This document shows positions 1 through 8,628 of a DNA stretch of 64,000 nt, piece after piece. How positions within the stretch are numbered: the stretch's first letter is position 1; every line of letters starts with the position of its first letter. Source of the stretch: Solwaraspora sp. WMMD792. Its GTDB lineage: Bacteria; Actinomycetota; Actinomycetes; Mycobacteriales; Micromonosporaceae. The notes under the pieces were generated by a model, which did no database searches, had not been told where the DNA came from, and saw nothing but the letters and a program-made list of their open reading frames with translations. Location of the stretch: assembly GCF_029626105.1 (NCBI RefSeq), contig NZ_JARUBH010000009.1, positions 3,720,001-3,784,000 of the forward strand. The letters are read 5' to 3'. The position numbers were made by a program, and so were the translations under genes.

Positions 1-1054
1 CGCGGGCGATGTCGAGCAGATGGTGCGCCCGCCGTTCCGGCAGCAGGGCGCTGAATCCCGGATCTTCCATGATCGCCTGGTGGGTCTCGACCGCCGCCCG
101 GCCCTCACCGAGCTCGACGGCGGCCGCCGCCCGGTGCAGTTGCACGTTGGTCGGGCCGAAGCAGGTCCAGTAATGGTTGCGGTTCTCGCCAAGCGCCCGC
201 GCCGCATCGTCGGCGCCGTTGACCAGGTCCCGGACGGTGGCGCTGTCGCCCAGCCGGGCGGCGGCCATCGCACCCTGCAGTAGCAGCAGGCCGTAGACGG
301 ACAGCTGCTCCGGAGTGCTGCTGCGACTGTCCGCCGGGGCCAGCCGGTTGGCGATGTTCACGTTCACTTCGAGGGCCGCACGGGACCGGCCGAGGGCCAG
401 CAGCGCGTTGCCGACCCGACAGGTCGCCACCCCGGTCAGCAGCCGGTCGCCGGCCCGGTGCGACACCGCGATCGACCGGTCGGCGGCCAGCCAGGCGAGA
501 TCGTACTCACCGAGCTTGCGCAGGGTGGACGAGGCGATCTGGTAGAGCTGGCCGAGCAGACTCGCCGCCTGCTGCGCGTCGTCGTCGTCACCGGTGTAGT
601 GGGCGTCGGCGGCCTGCGCGTCACGCAGCAGCCGGGGCAGTGCCCGGGCCAGCACCCCGTACTTGGCGTGCTGGAAGGTCAGCCAGGCGTGGTTGGTCGC
701 CTTGTGCATCTCGGCGAGCGGCGGCAGGCTGTTCGTGGGTCGGAAGAACGTACTGATCGAGTCGTAGCGTTCCAGTGCGGCCCGAATCTCCTCCACCTCC
801 ACCTGGTCTATGCAGGTGACGCTCTCCGGCCGCCGCTCCGGGTCCTTGCCGAGCAGCAGTTGCGCGTCGAGCTGTAGCACGTCGGCGATCTCGTGGATCA
901 CCGAAAACTTGTCCAGTCGGCGCACCCCCCGTTCGACCTTGTCCACCCAACTCTTGGATTTGCCGAGCCGGTCGGCGAACACCTGTTGGGACATCTTGCG
1001 TCGGCCACGCCAGTAGGCGACCCGTCGACCGATGGGTAACTCTTCCACGCTCAT
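1..1054 (-). CDS. XRE-family helix-turn-helix transcriptional regulator (C-terminus cut by window edge)
   Basis: Reading the minus strand from the ATG at 1054 gives an open frame that runs off the window start without a stop, so the gene is partial. Residues about 7-65 form a lambda-repressor-type HTH (IGRRVAYWRGRRKMSQQVFA then GKSKSWVDKVERG). The rest is a long alanine/leucine-rich helical region, as in Streptomyces-type XRE regulators with TPR-like C-terminal sensor domains. A GAGGGG Shine-Dalgarno lies just upstream of the start. It is divergent from the primase-like gene at 1348. The target is unknown; autoregulation or control of the neighbour is a guess. Confidence 0.85.
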   Translation of the reverse strand, partial: MSVEELPIGRRVAYWRGRRKMSQQVFADRLGKSKSWVDKVERGVRRLDKFSVIHEIADVLQLDAQLLLGKDPERRPESVTCIDQVEVEEIRAALERYDSISTFFRPTNSLPPLAEMHKATNHAWLTFQHAKYGVLARALPRLLRDAQAADAHYTGDDDDAQQAASLLGQLYQIASSTLRKLGEYDLAWLAADRSIAVSHRAGDRLLTGVATCRVGNALLALGRSRAALEVNVNIANRLAPADSRSSTPEQLSVYGLLLLQGAMAAARLGDSATVRDLVNGADDAARALGENRNHYWTCFGPTNVQLHRAAAAVELGEGRAAVETHQAIMEDPGFSALLPERRAHHLLDIAR

Positions 1055-1194
1055 GTTCCCCCTCGCGGTGCCGGGCACCTAGGAGCCGGCAAACGTGCTG
1101 GTCGATGCGGCATCCCCCCGGACACCGGGACCACTGACCGTGCTCATCGCACAGGCAGTGCGTTAGGTCCATCACAGATCGTCGTAGTTTTCGA

Positions 1195-1205
1195 TGCAAC
1201 TTGCA
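1195..1205. promoter_or_regulatory. Short palindrome in the divergent XRE/prim-pol intergenic region
   Basis: The 293 bp between the divergent starts (1055-1347) holds no gene. It contains a locally AT-richer stretch with the perfect 11-bp palindrome TGCAACTTGCA. A site like this between an XRE regulator and a divergent gene could be its operator, but there is only one copy and no direct support. Confidence 0.25.
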
Positions 1206-1347
1206 AAGGGTTGGCAGTCGAAAAGTTCCGGCGTGTCGCCGGGGGCGTACCCGTCCCGGCCACGCCGGATCCGGCTGCCCTGATCCGACCGGCCGGACCC
1301 GGCGAGTGGTCCGGCCGGCACCCAGATGTCTTGGAGGAATCTCGATC

Positions 1348-2094
1348 ATGCGGTGGACGGTCCAACCGCCTTTCGTCCGTCTGCGGCTACGCCGCGGCGC
1401 GCTGCGCTACGCCAGGCACGGCTGGCCGGTGACGCCAGGGGCATACCTGCACCAGGGGCGCTTCCGGTGCGACCGCCCCGGCTGTCCCACCACAGGCTGC
1501 CATCCGGCGTTGCAGCACTGGGAACGGGACGCCAGCGATCAGCGCGACCGGGTCGGCTCGTGGTGGCGCCAGCAGCCGCATACCGTCCTGCTGACTACCG
1601 GACAGGCGTTCGACGTACTCGACGTGCCGGCCCGGCTCGGCCTGCGGACGCTGTGCACGCTGCGGCTGCGTGGCGGTGCCGCAGCACCCGGCCGGGGCCA
1701 GCTGCGCGGGCCGGTCGCGGTCACCCCGACCGGGCGGTGGATGTTCCTGGTACGCCCGGGTGACGCGCTGCGCCCGGAGCTGGCCGATTCGCTGGACGTC
1801 ATCCAGCACGGCCCGGGTTCCTGGATCCCCGCCCCACCGACGGTACTGCCGCAGGGGCCGGTCCGCTGGGCGGTCGATCCGGACGAGGTCGGCTGGCGGC
1901 TACCTGACTCGTACGCCGTACAGCGGATCATCGTCGCCGCCCGGGAAACCGCCGCCGCGCCACCACGGCTGCCGCAGCCCCGCAGCGCGCCGGTCGGGCC
2001 GCTGCCGGGCGCCGTACCGCTCGCCGTACCGCTCGCTCCGGCGGCCGCGGTTTTCGTTCCCCGGCAGACGTCCACCCTGCGCCGGGCGTTGTGA
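1348..2094 (+). CDS. Bifunctional DNA primase/polymerase-like (AEP N-terminal domain) protein
   Basis: 248 aa from the ATG at 1348, which has a GGAGG ribosome site at 1333; the frame is open further upstream but without a better start. The pattern YARHGWPVTPGAY, then a cysteine cluster CDRPGCPTTGCHPA and a tryptophan-rich segment (HWERDA...WWRQQPHT) resembles the stand-alone prim-pol (archaeo-eukaryotic primase) proteins common in Streptomyces and Micromonospora. The N-terminal half holds the recognisable domain. The C-terminal 50 residues are proline/alanine-rich and probably disordered. Function in the cell is not established; these proteins often sit beside XRE regulators, as here. Confidence 0.7.
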   Translation: MRWTVQPPFVRLRLRRGALRYARHGWPVTPGAYLHQGRFRCDRPGCPTTGCHPALQHWERDASDQRDRVGSWWRQQPHTVLLTTGQAFDVLDVPARLGLRTLCTLRLRGGAAAPGRGQLRGPVAVTPTGRWMFLVRPGDALRPELADSLDVIQHGPGSWIPAPPTVLPQGPVRWAVDPDEVGWRLPDSYAVQRIIVAARETAAAPPRLPQPRSAPVGPLPGAVPLAVPLAPAAAVFVPRQTSTLRRAL

Positions 2095-2164
2095 CCTTCC
2101 CAGCGGTCACCTGCGGGTGACTCCACCGGCCCGGGTACTCACCCGGGTAGGCGGATCTTCCCGG

Positions 2165-2206
2165 CGGCCGCCGGCCCGGGACCGCGCGGTCCCGGGCCGG
2201 CGGCCG
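2165..2206 (+). terminator. Perfect 42-bp GC palindrome, terminator of the prim-pol gene
   Basis: A fully complementary inverted repeat with arms of 21 bp and no loop in DNA form starts 70 bp after the stop at 2094. It is followed by TCCTGTTT, a weak T-rich tail. Actinobacterial terminators often lack a strong U-tract, so intrinsic termination is the simplest reading. Confidence 0.7.
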
Positions 2207-2283
2207 TCCTGTTTGCCGGTTGAGGCGGAAGCTGCAGGACCGGGCTGCGTGAGCGGCGGGCGATTGGGTAATGCCCCGATGGC

Positions 2284-2325
2284 CGTTCGGTACGCATCGT
2301 TCGGTACGCATCGTTCGATAGGCAC
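2284..2325. repeat. Three 14-nt tandem repeats upstream of the DUF3040 gene
   Basis: Two perfect copies of CGTTCGGTACGCAT (2284-2297, 2298-2311) are followed by a third degenerate copy (2312-2325). They lie about 75-115 bp before the DUF3040 start, in the region where a promoter is expected. They could be a multi-copy protein-binding site or simple slippage. Confidence 0.6.
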
Positions 2326-2398
2326 AGCGCGCTACCGCACCACGCCACCGAAGCCACCACGCCACGGCCGTTTGGGACGTTCGGAGGGAAGGCACACC

Positions 2399-2650
2399 AT
2401 GCTCAGCAGGGAGGATCAACGCCGGTTCGACCAGATCGCCCGCCATCTGCGGACGACCGATCCGGACTTCGTCGCCCGCCTGGGTGATCAGGCCGCCGAC
2501 CGGCGGAACCGGGCGGCGATCATCGCCAGTGTGCTGCTCTGGGCGGTGGTGCCGCTGCTCGCCCTGTTCGGCGGCTGGATCGCCGCGTCGATCTGCACGG
2601 TGGCACTCACCGCCGCCGGTCTGCTCGCGCTGCGGGCCCGCCGCTGGTAG
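2399..2650 (+). CDS. DUF3040 family small membrane protein
   Basis: 83 aa. It starts MLSREDQRRFDQIARHLRTT, the hallmark of DUF3040 proteins, followed by two hydrophobic segments (about residues 41-57 and 59-75) and a basic end RARRW. The start ATG at 2399 follows GGAGGGAAGG. DUF3040 proteins are actinobacterial inner-membrane proteins of unknown role. The stop codon lies inside a tandem repeat (see 2641-2692). Confidence 0.85.
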   Translation: MLSREDQRRFDQIARHLRTTDPDFVARLGDQAADRRNRAAIIASVLLWAVVPLLALFGGWIAASICTVALTAAGLLALRARRW

Positions 2651-2692
2651 CCAGGGCATGCCGCTGGTAGCCAGAGCCCGCCGCTGGTAGCC
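2641..2692. repeat. 20-nt-period tandem repeat spanning the DUF3040 stop codon
   Basis: CCGCTGGTAGCC occurs at 2641, 2661 and 2681, an exact 20-nt period. The first copy contains the last codons and stop (TAG) of the DUF3040 gene. The array fills the whole gap to the convergent SWIM gene, whose stop is at 2696. The same kind of array is seen at other gene ends in this window. Confidence 0.85.
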
Positions 2693-2695
2693 GGG

Positions 2696-3622
2696 TCAGT
2701 CGTCGGCCGGTGCGGGTTCGGCGAACCGCCGGTAGGCCCGGCCCAGCACCGTCGCCAGGCCCGGACCGCCGATCGCCGGTGACGGCGCGCCGAGCTGGCG
2801 CAGCAGCAGGTCGGCGCGGGCCGGCAGGACCGGCTCGCGGTCCGGCAGCGGCACCGGCGCACGCCAGAATCCGGCGTCCGACGTGGCGACGGGTTCGGAC
2901 AGGCCGGCCAGCGCCGGGCCGGCACCGACCGGGGACCTCACCGGCAGCTCACCGGAGTCGGTGGACGGCGGGGCAGTCTCGACGGAGGGCGCACCGGCGG
3001 AGGGCGCACCGTCGACGGACGGCGCACCGTCACCACCGCCCCGGGCGAGCCGCAGCTGACGCAGCAGGGTGGCCCGGTCCCGTCCCCGCCAGTGCAGGAT
3101 CTGGAACGGGTCGGTGTCGAACTCCTCGGCGAGCAGATAGCAGGTGGCGGCCAGATGCTTGCACGGCACCGCCGCGTCCGGGCAGCTGCAGCTCATCGCC
3201 AGCTCGTCGACCCCGGCCGGGAACAGGGGTGCCCCGGCGGCGACGAACACCTGCTCCAGCTCCGGCGGCAGGTCGCCGGCGAGCAGCCGGGCACTGTACA
3301 GCGCCTGGCCGGCCAGAGTGTGCTCGATCCGCCGCCACACCGTGTCGCCGTAGCGCCGCAGCCCGATCCGTGCCTGGTACGGGCGGGGCCGGGAACCCTG
3401 TACCTGGGCGGTCACCACGCCAGGTGCCACGGTCAGGGCGAGCACCTGCCCGGCCCGGGCGTAGGAGCGGCCCCGGGTCAGCCGGGTGCCGAGCGCGAAC
3501 GACTCCAGCACGTCGACGAAGCGGCGCGACCACCAGGACTGACCGATCGCACCCCGGGTGCTGCGGGCCCGCAGCCCGCCGTCGACCCTCCGGGGCCGGC
3601 CGAAATCGGCGAACGAGCTCAT
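2696..3622 (-). CDS. SWIM zinc-finger protein, partner of the SNF2 helicase
   Basis: 308 aa from the ATG at 3622, which overlaps the upstream helicase stop by 4 bp (ATGA), so translation is coupled. The SWIM motif CSCPDAAVPCKH (C-x-C...C-x-H) sits near residue 147. The N-terminal part (SWWSRRFVDVLES, RGRSYARAGQVLALTV) is typical of actinobacterial SWIM proteins encoded beside SNF2 helicases. The frame stays open upstream to 3865, but that part is only the shadow of the helicase gene. The region after residue 190 contains PSVDGAPSAGAPSVE-type low-complexity sequence. Likely a zinc-dependent DNA- or protein-binding partner of the helicase; the process served is unknown. Confidence 0.85.
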   Translation of the reverse strand: MSSFADFGRPRRVDGGLRARSTRGAIGQSWWSRRFVDVLESFALGTRLTRGRSYARAGQVLALTVAPGVVTAQVQGSRPRPYQARIGLRRYGDTVWRRIEHTLAGQALYSARLLAGDLPPELEQVFVAAGAPLFPAGVDELAMSCSCPDAAVPCKHLAATCYLLAEEFDTDPFQILHWRGRDRATLLRQLRLARGGGDGAPSVDGAPSAGAPSVETAPPSTDSGELPVRSPVGAGPALAGLSEPVATSDAGFWRAPVPLPDREPVLPARADLLLRQLGAPSPAIGGPGLATVLGRAYRRFAEPAPADD

Positions 3623-6600
3623 TCGACCACCGCCCCGGCCTCCAATGTGAACAGCTCCCGCAGCTGCGCGGTCGACAGCTCGGTCAGCCACTGCTCGCCG
3701 CTGCCGACGACGGTCGCGGCGAGGCCACGCTTGTCCGTCACCATCGCCGCGATCTTCTCCTCCACGGTGCCGGCGCAGACGAACTTGCGGACCTGCACCG
3801 CCCGCCGCTGGCCGATCCGGAACGCCCGGTCGGTGGCCTGGTCCTCCACCGCCGGGTTCCACCACCGGTCCACATGCACCACGTGGTTGGCGGCGGTCAG
3901 GGTCAGCCCGGTGCCGCCGGCCTTCAACGACAGAACGAACAGCGGCGGACCGGCGCGCCCGTCGCCGTCGGCGTCGCCACCGGCCTGGAACCGGGCCACC
4001 AGGTCGTCACGGTCCGCCTTGGCCAGACCGCCGTGCAGGAACAGCACCTCCCGACCGGTGTACGCCGACAGGTACCCGCGCAGCATCGCGCCGAACTCGG
4101 CGTACTGGGTGAACAGCAGCGCCTTCTCCCCCGCCGCCAACACTTCGTCGAGGATCCCGGTGAGCCGGGCCAGCTTGCCGGAGCGTCCGGCCAGGTGCGA
4201 GCCGTCGCGCAGGAACTGCGCCGGGTGGTTGCAGATCTGCTTGAGCTTGGTCATGGTGGCCAGCACCAGGCCGCGACGCTCGACGCCGTCGCTGGACTCG
4301 ATCCGCCCCATCATGTCGTCGACCACGGCCTGGTAGAGCGACGCCTGCTCGGCGGTGAGGTTGCACACCACCTCCATCTCCAACTTGGCCGGCAGGTCGG
4401 AGATGATCGAGGTGTCGGTCTTGAGCCGGCGCAGCACGAACGGGCTGGTGATCCGGCGCAGCCGCTGGGCGGCCTCGGCGTCGCCGTGGCGTTCCACCGG
4501 TTCGGCGTACCGGCGGCGGAAACTGGCCGCGCCGCCGAGCAGGCCCGGATTCGCGAACTCCATGATCGACCACAGGTCGGCGAGGCGGTTCTCCACCGGC
4601 GTACCGGTGATCGCTACCCGGTGCCGGGCGGGCAGTGACCGGACCGCGACGGCCTGCCGGGTCGCCGCGTTCTTGATCGCCTGCGCCTCGTCGACCATGA
4701 TCCGGTGCCAGCCGACCCCGGCCAGGTCGGCGGCGTCCCGGGCGGCCACCGCGTAGGTGGTGACCACCAGCCGAGCGCCGGTCACCGCCGCGACGAATTC
4801 CGGGCCACGGGGTCGGTCGGCGCCGTGGTGCACGTGCACCGTCAGGTCCGGCACGAACCGGGCGGCCTCCCGCTGCCAGTTGCCGACCAGCGACATCGGA
4901 CAGATCAGCAGCGTCGGTCCGGCGCCGGGTTCGTCGGCGGCGAGCAGCGCCAGCAGCTGTACGGTCTTGCCGAGTCCCATGTCGTCGGCGAGCACCCCGC
5001 CGAGTCCCAACGAGTCCAGGAACCGCAGCCAGGCCAGACCCCGCTGCTGGTACGGGCGCAGCCGGCCCCGGAAACCGGCCGGCTCGGCCACCGGGGTGAG
5101 CCGGCGCTCCACCTCTCCGCTGAGCAGGTCACCGAGCGCCCCGTCGGCGTCGATGCCGAGCACTGGCAGCGGCAGCGCGGCACCGTCGCCGTCGCCGTCG
5201 AGAGCGACCCGCAGCAGGTCGGTGACGGTCAGCTCACCGCCGGAGCGCAGCAGTTTCAGTCCGGCGGCGAGCCGGGTCGGGTCGACCTCGACCCATTCGC
5301 CGCGCAGCCGTACCAGCGGGCTCTTGGCCCGGGCCAGGTCGCGCAGCTCCTGTTCGGTCAGCGGCTGGTCGCCGAGGGCGACCTCCCAGCGGTAGTCGAC
5401 CAGGGCGGACGTGCCGAAGTCGCGGTCGACGGCGACGGTGCCCGGGGCGGTACGGCTGCTCGCCCGCAGCCGGGCACCGAGTCGGGCGGTGGGCCGCCGC
5501 CACCACGACGGCAGCAGGACGCCGAACCCGGCGGCGTGCAGGGCCGGCGCGCCGTCGCGCAGGAACCGGTGGGCGGCGGCGACGTCCAGGTCCATCCCGT
5601 CGGGGGTGGCGGTGCGCAGCGCGTCGTCGATGGCCGGCCACAGCCGGCTGGCCCGGCCGAGCTCGGCCAGCAGCGTCTCCTGCGGGTCGGCGGTGTGCCG
5701 GGTGAGCGGCTGGAGCTGCCGGCCGCCGCGCCAGATCGCAGCGGCGTCGACCAGCAGGCTCGGCTCGGCGGTGGCCTGCAACGCGAACTCCAACCGCCAT
5801 CCGACGGTGCCGTCGCCGTCGGTGCCGTCACCGTCGGTGGCGGGATCGGGGTCGCGTTCGGGTTCGCGCAGCCGGAACAGGGCCCGCACCGGGCCGCCAG
5901 CCGCGTCGCGCTGCCAGTGCTCCAGCTCGGCGACGAGCGTGTCGAGTGCCGCGACCGGGGCGGTGAAGTCCCGCCGGGGCCCGGTCAACGCGGTCAGCCA
6001 GGCGTCGCGGGCGCCCAACGGCCCGGACCGGGCCCGGCCCTCGGCCAGCCGTACACCGTGCAGCGCGGCGCGGGCGGCGGCGTCGGTCAGCGCGTCCAGC
6101 GCCTCGGCGACCCGCCGGTGTCCGGTGCCGGGCGCCCCGGCGGCCAGCGCCGCCGCCGGAGTGGCCAACGCCAGCGACCGGGCCCACCGCTGGTCGACAC
6201 CGGTCAGCAGCGGCAGCCAGCAGGCGGTGGCCGACCCGGGTGCCGCGCCGGGCCGGACGGCGGGTAGCACCCGGCCCCGGGCGACCAGTTCGGCGGCGAA
6301 CCCGGCGAACAGCGCCAGGTGGCGCACCCCGGCGCCGATCACCAACCCGCCCGGCAGACCGTCGCCCGGCGCGATGTCGCCAGGCAGCCCGTCGCCAGGC
6401 GCGATGTCGGCTGCCGGATCGACGTCGTGCAGAGTGCAGAGCACCGGCAACGCCTCGTCGGCGTCGAACTCCAGGGTGGACACCAGCCAGTCGGCGTGGC
6501 CGCCGTCGCGGGCCAGCCCGGTGGTCGGCGCGTCGGACTGGGTACGGACCAGCTCCGGTGACTCGACCGGAGCACCGGCGACGGTCGGCAGCCGGACCGC

Positions 6601-6813
6601 CGTACTGCCGGTGACCGCCTTCACCGCCACCGGCCCGAGCAGTGGGCTCAGCGCGGCGACCAGGGTCTCGTGTCCGGCGGCGAACGGATGCGGTCGGCGG
6701 CGCGGCGGCCGCCCCGGCCGCCGGGGCGGCGCCGACGGCAACGTCGAGTCCTCAGCCCAGACGGCGAGCCGACCGGCGGGGCCGAGTAGCCCCTGCACCA
6801 CCAGCACACTCAC
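3619..6813 (-). CDS. SNF2/SWI2-family DEAD/DEAH-box helicase
   Basis: 1064 aa. The N-terminal half is an SNF2-associated region. The ATPase core starts near residue 600 with Walker A DDMGLGKTVQ, DEAQ-type motif II (VDEAQAIKN, near 706), motif III ITGTP and motif VI DQATDRAFRIGQ near residue 996. It is a double-strand DNA translocase; the biological substrate is unknown. The frame starts GTG at 6813, but the GAAGGAG ribosome site fits the in-frame GTG at 6807 better, which would shorten it by two residues. It is the first gene of a two-gene operon with the SWIM protein. Confidence 0.92.
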   Translation of the reverse strand: MSVLVVQGLLGPAGRLAVWAEDSTLPSAPPRRPGRPPRRRPHPFAAGHETLVAALSPLLGPVAVKAVTGSTAVRLPTVAGAPVESPELVRTQSDAPTTGLARDGGHADWLVSTLEFDADEALPVLCTLHDVDPAADIAPGDGLPGDIAPGDGLPGGLVIGAGVRHLALFAGFAAELVARGRVLPAVRPGAAPGSATACWLPLLTGVDQRWARSLALATPAAALAAGAPGTGHRRVAEALDALTDAAARAALHGVRLAEGRARSGPLGARDAWLTALTGPRRDFTAPVAALDTLVAELEHWQRDAAGGPVRALFRLREPERDPDPATDGDGTDGDGTVGWRLEFALQATAEPSLLVDAAAIWRGGRQLQPLTRHTADPQETLLAELGRASRLWPAIDDALRTATPDGMDLDVAAAHRFLRDGAPALHAAGFGVLLPSWWRRPTARLGARLRASSRTAPGTVAVDRDFGTSALVDYRWEVALGDQPLTEQELRDLARAKSPLVRLRGEWVEVDPTRLAAGLKLLRSGGELTVTDLLRVALDGDGDGAALPLPVLGIDADGALGDLLSGEVERRLTPVAEPAGFRGRLRPYQQRGLAWLRFLDSLGLGGVLADDMGLGKTVQLLALLAADEPGAGPTLLICPMSLVGNWQREAARFVPDLTVHVHHGADRPRGPEFVAAVTGARLVVTTYAVAARDAADLAGVGWHRIMVDEAQAIKNAATRQAVAVRSLPARHRVAITGTPVENRLADLWSIMEFANPGLLGGAASFRRRYAEPVERHGDAEAAQRLRRITSPFVLRRLKTDTSIISDLPAKLEMEVVCNLTAEQASLYQAVVDDMMGRIESSDGVERRGLVLATMTKLKQICNHPAQFLRDGSHLAGRSGKLARLTGILDEVLAAGEKALLFTQYAEFGAMLRGYLSAYTGREVLFLHGGLAKADRDDLVARFQAGGDADGDGRAGPPLFVLSLKAGGTGLTLTAANHVVHVDRWWNPAVEDQATDRAFRIGQRRAVQVRKFVCAGTVEEKIAAMVTDKRGLAATVVGSGEQWLTELSTAQLRELFTLEAGAVVE

Positions 6814-6888
6814 TCCTTCGCCGTCGCACCTGCGCCGATGGTACGGGTGGTTCGGCTGGTACGGCCGACGCCACCGCCGGGGGGGCGG

Positions 6889-8628
6889 TCAGCCGTGCCA
6901 GGAGCGCCACAAGGCGGCGTATGCGCCGTCGGCGGCGATCAACTCGTCGTGGCTGCCCTGCTCGGTGATCCGACCCTGGTCCAGTACCGCCACCCGGTCG
7001 GCGTCGTGGGCCGAGTTCAACCGGTGCGCGATGGCGATGACGGTCCGCCCGGCCAGTACCGCCGCCAACGCCTGCTCGGTCCGGCGGGCGGTGGTCGGGT
7101 CCAGTGCGGCGGTCGCCTCGTCCAGGATCAGGATGTCCGGATCGGCGACCACCAGCCGGGCGAGCGCCACCTGCTGGGCGTGCGCGGCCGGCAGGTCGAG
7201 CGCGCCGTCGCCGAGCAACGTGTCCAGGCCGGCGGGCAGGTCGGCGTACCAGTCGGCACCGACGGTGACCAACGCGGACCGCAACGCCTGGTCGGACGCC
7301 TCGGGGGCGGCGAACCGCAGGTTGTCGCGCAGCGTACCGATGAAAACGTGGTGTTCCTGGGTGACCAGGGCGATCCGGCGGCGCCGCTGCGCCGGGTCAA
7401 GGTCGGTGACCGGGCAGCCGCCGAGGAGCACCGCGCCGTCGCGGGGCGCCTCGATGCCGGCGATCAGCCGGGCCAGGGTGGACTTGCCCGCCCCGGACGG
7501 GCCGACGATCGCCAGCCGTTGCCCGGCGGCCACCGTCAGGTCGATGCCGCGCAGCACGTCGACGCCGCCGCCGTAGCCGAAGGTCAGACCGGTCACCCGC
7601 ACCTCACGGCCGGTCGGCGTGGCGTTCCGGCCACGCGGCTCTGGCGGCACCTGCCCGACGCCGAGCACCCGGGCGTACGACGTCAGCCCACGCTGGGCCT
7701 GTTCGATCCACTGCAGGATGGTGTCCAACGGCTCGACGGCCTGCTGCAGGTAGAGCGCGGCGGCGACCACCGCGCCGAGGGTGACGGTCTCCCGGTGCAG
7801 CAGCAGCCCGCCGACCAGCAACGCGGCACCGATCGGCAGCGCGACACTGGCCTCGGCCACCGGAAAGTACACCGAACGCAGAGCGAGGGTGGCCCGCCGG
7901 GCGGCCCACAGGTCGGCGATCCGGGTCCGGCCGGCGCGGATCCGTTCGTCGCCCAGCCGCAGCGCCTCCACCGTACGGGCACCGTCGGCGGTGGTGGTCA
8001 ACGCGTCGGTCAACGCGGCCATCGCCGCGCCCTCGGTCAGGTAGGCCGGGCGCGCCCGACGCAGGTACCACCGGGTCACCGCCACGATCGACGGCAGGCC
8101 GATCAGGCCGGCCAGCCCCAGCAGCGGATGCAGCCAGAACACCGCACCGAACAGCAGGACCAGCTGCGCGGTGGCGATCACCACCACCGGCACCACATCG
8201 CGGACCATGGTGCCGACCGTGGCGACGTCACTGGAGCTGCGGGTGGCGAGGTCGCCGGTGCCGGCTCGTTCGACCACCGACACCGGTAGTCCGAGGACGC
8301 GGTGCACGAAGTCCTCGCGGAGCCGGGCGACCGCCCGTTCGCCGAAGCGCAGCCCGACGTACCGGGCGAAGCGGGTGAGCAGCCCTTGCAGCAGGACGAA
8401 CCCGATCAGCGCCGCCGCCAGCCGATCGACCGCGGCCACCGACGCGCCGGCGGTGACCACGTCGACGATCCGGCCGAGCAGCCACGGCCCGGCCAGGCCG
8501 GCCAGGGCCGCGCCGACGTGCAGCACCAGGATGCCGACGACCACCCAGCGTTGCTGACCGAGTAGTTCACCGGTCGCCCGCCGGACGGTACGCGGATCGG
8601 CCACCGGCAACCGACCGGAGGCGGTCAC
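6889..8628 (-). CDS. ABC exporter subunit (TMD-NBD half-transporter) with intact Walker motifs but degenerate signature
   Basis: 579 aa: six-helix exporter membrane domain (about 1-310) and nucleotide-binding domain (about 345-579). Walker A GPSGAGKST (near residue 376), Q-loop VTQEHHVF, Walker B ILILDEATAALD and H-loop IAHRLN are all present. The signature is LDLPAAHAQQ instead of LSGGQ. It starts GTG at 8628, overlapping the stop of the upstream ABC gene by 4 bp. With that gene it should form a heterodimeric exporter. Substrate unknown; neighbours give no clear hint. Confidence 0.92.
   Translation of the reverse strand: MTASGRLPVADPRTVRRATGELLGQQRWVVVGILVLHVGAALAGLAGPWLLGRIVDVVTAGASVAAVDRLAAALIGFVLLQGLLTRFARYVGLRFGERAVARLREDFVHRVLGLPVSVVERAGTGDLATRSSSDVATVGTMVRDVVPVVVIATAQLVLLFGAVFWLHPLLGLAGLIGLPSIVAVTRWYLRRARPAYLTEGAAMAALTDALTTTADGARTVEALRLGDERIRAGRTRIADLWAARRATLALRSVYFPVAEASVALPIGAALLVGGLLLHRETVTLGAVVAAALYLQQAVEPLDTILQWIEQAQRGLTSYARVLGVGQVPPEPRGRNATPTGREVRVTGLTFGYGGGVDVLRGIDLTVAAGQRLAIVGPSGAGKSTLARLIAGIEAPRDGAVLLGGCPVTDLDPAQRRRRIALVTQEHHVFIGTLRDNLRFAAPEASDQALRSALVTVGADWYADLPAGLDTLLGDGALDLPAAHAQQVALARLVVADPDILILDEATAALDPTTARRTEQALAAVLAGRTVIAIAHRLNSAHDADRVAVLDQGRITEQGSHDELIAADGAYAALWRSWHG

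Noticed and set aside
4705-6267. 520-aa open frame on the plus strand opposite the SNF2 gene
   Set aside because: Composition is Gln/Gly/Arg/Val-rich low complexity typical of antisense reading in GC-rich genes; the opposite strand has full helicase motifs.
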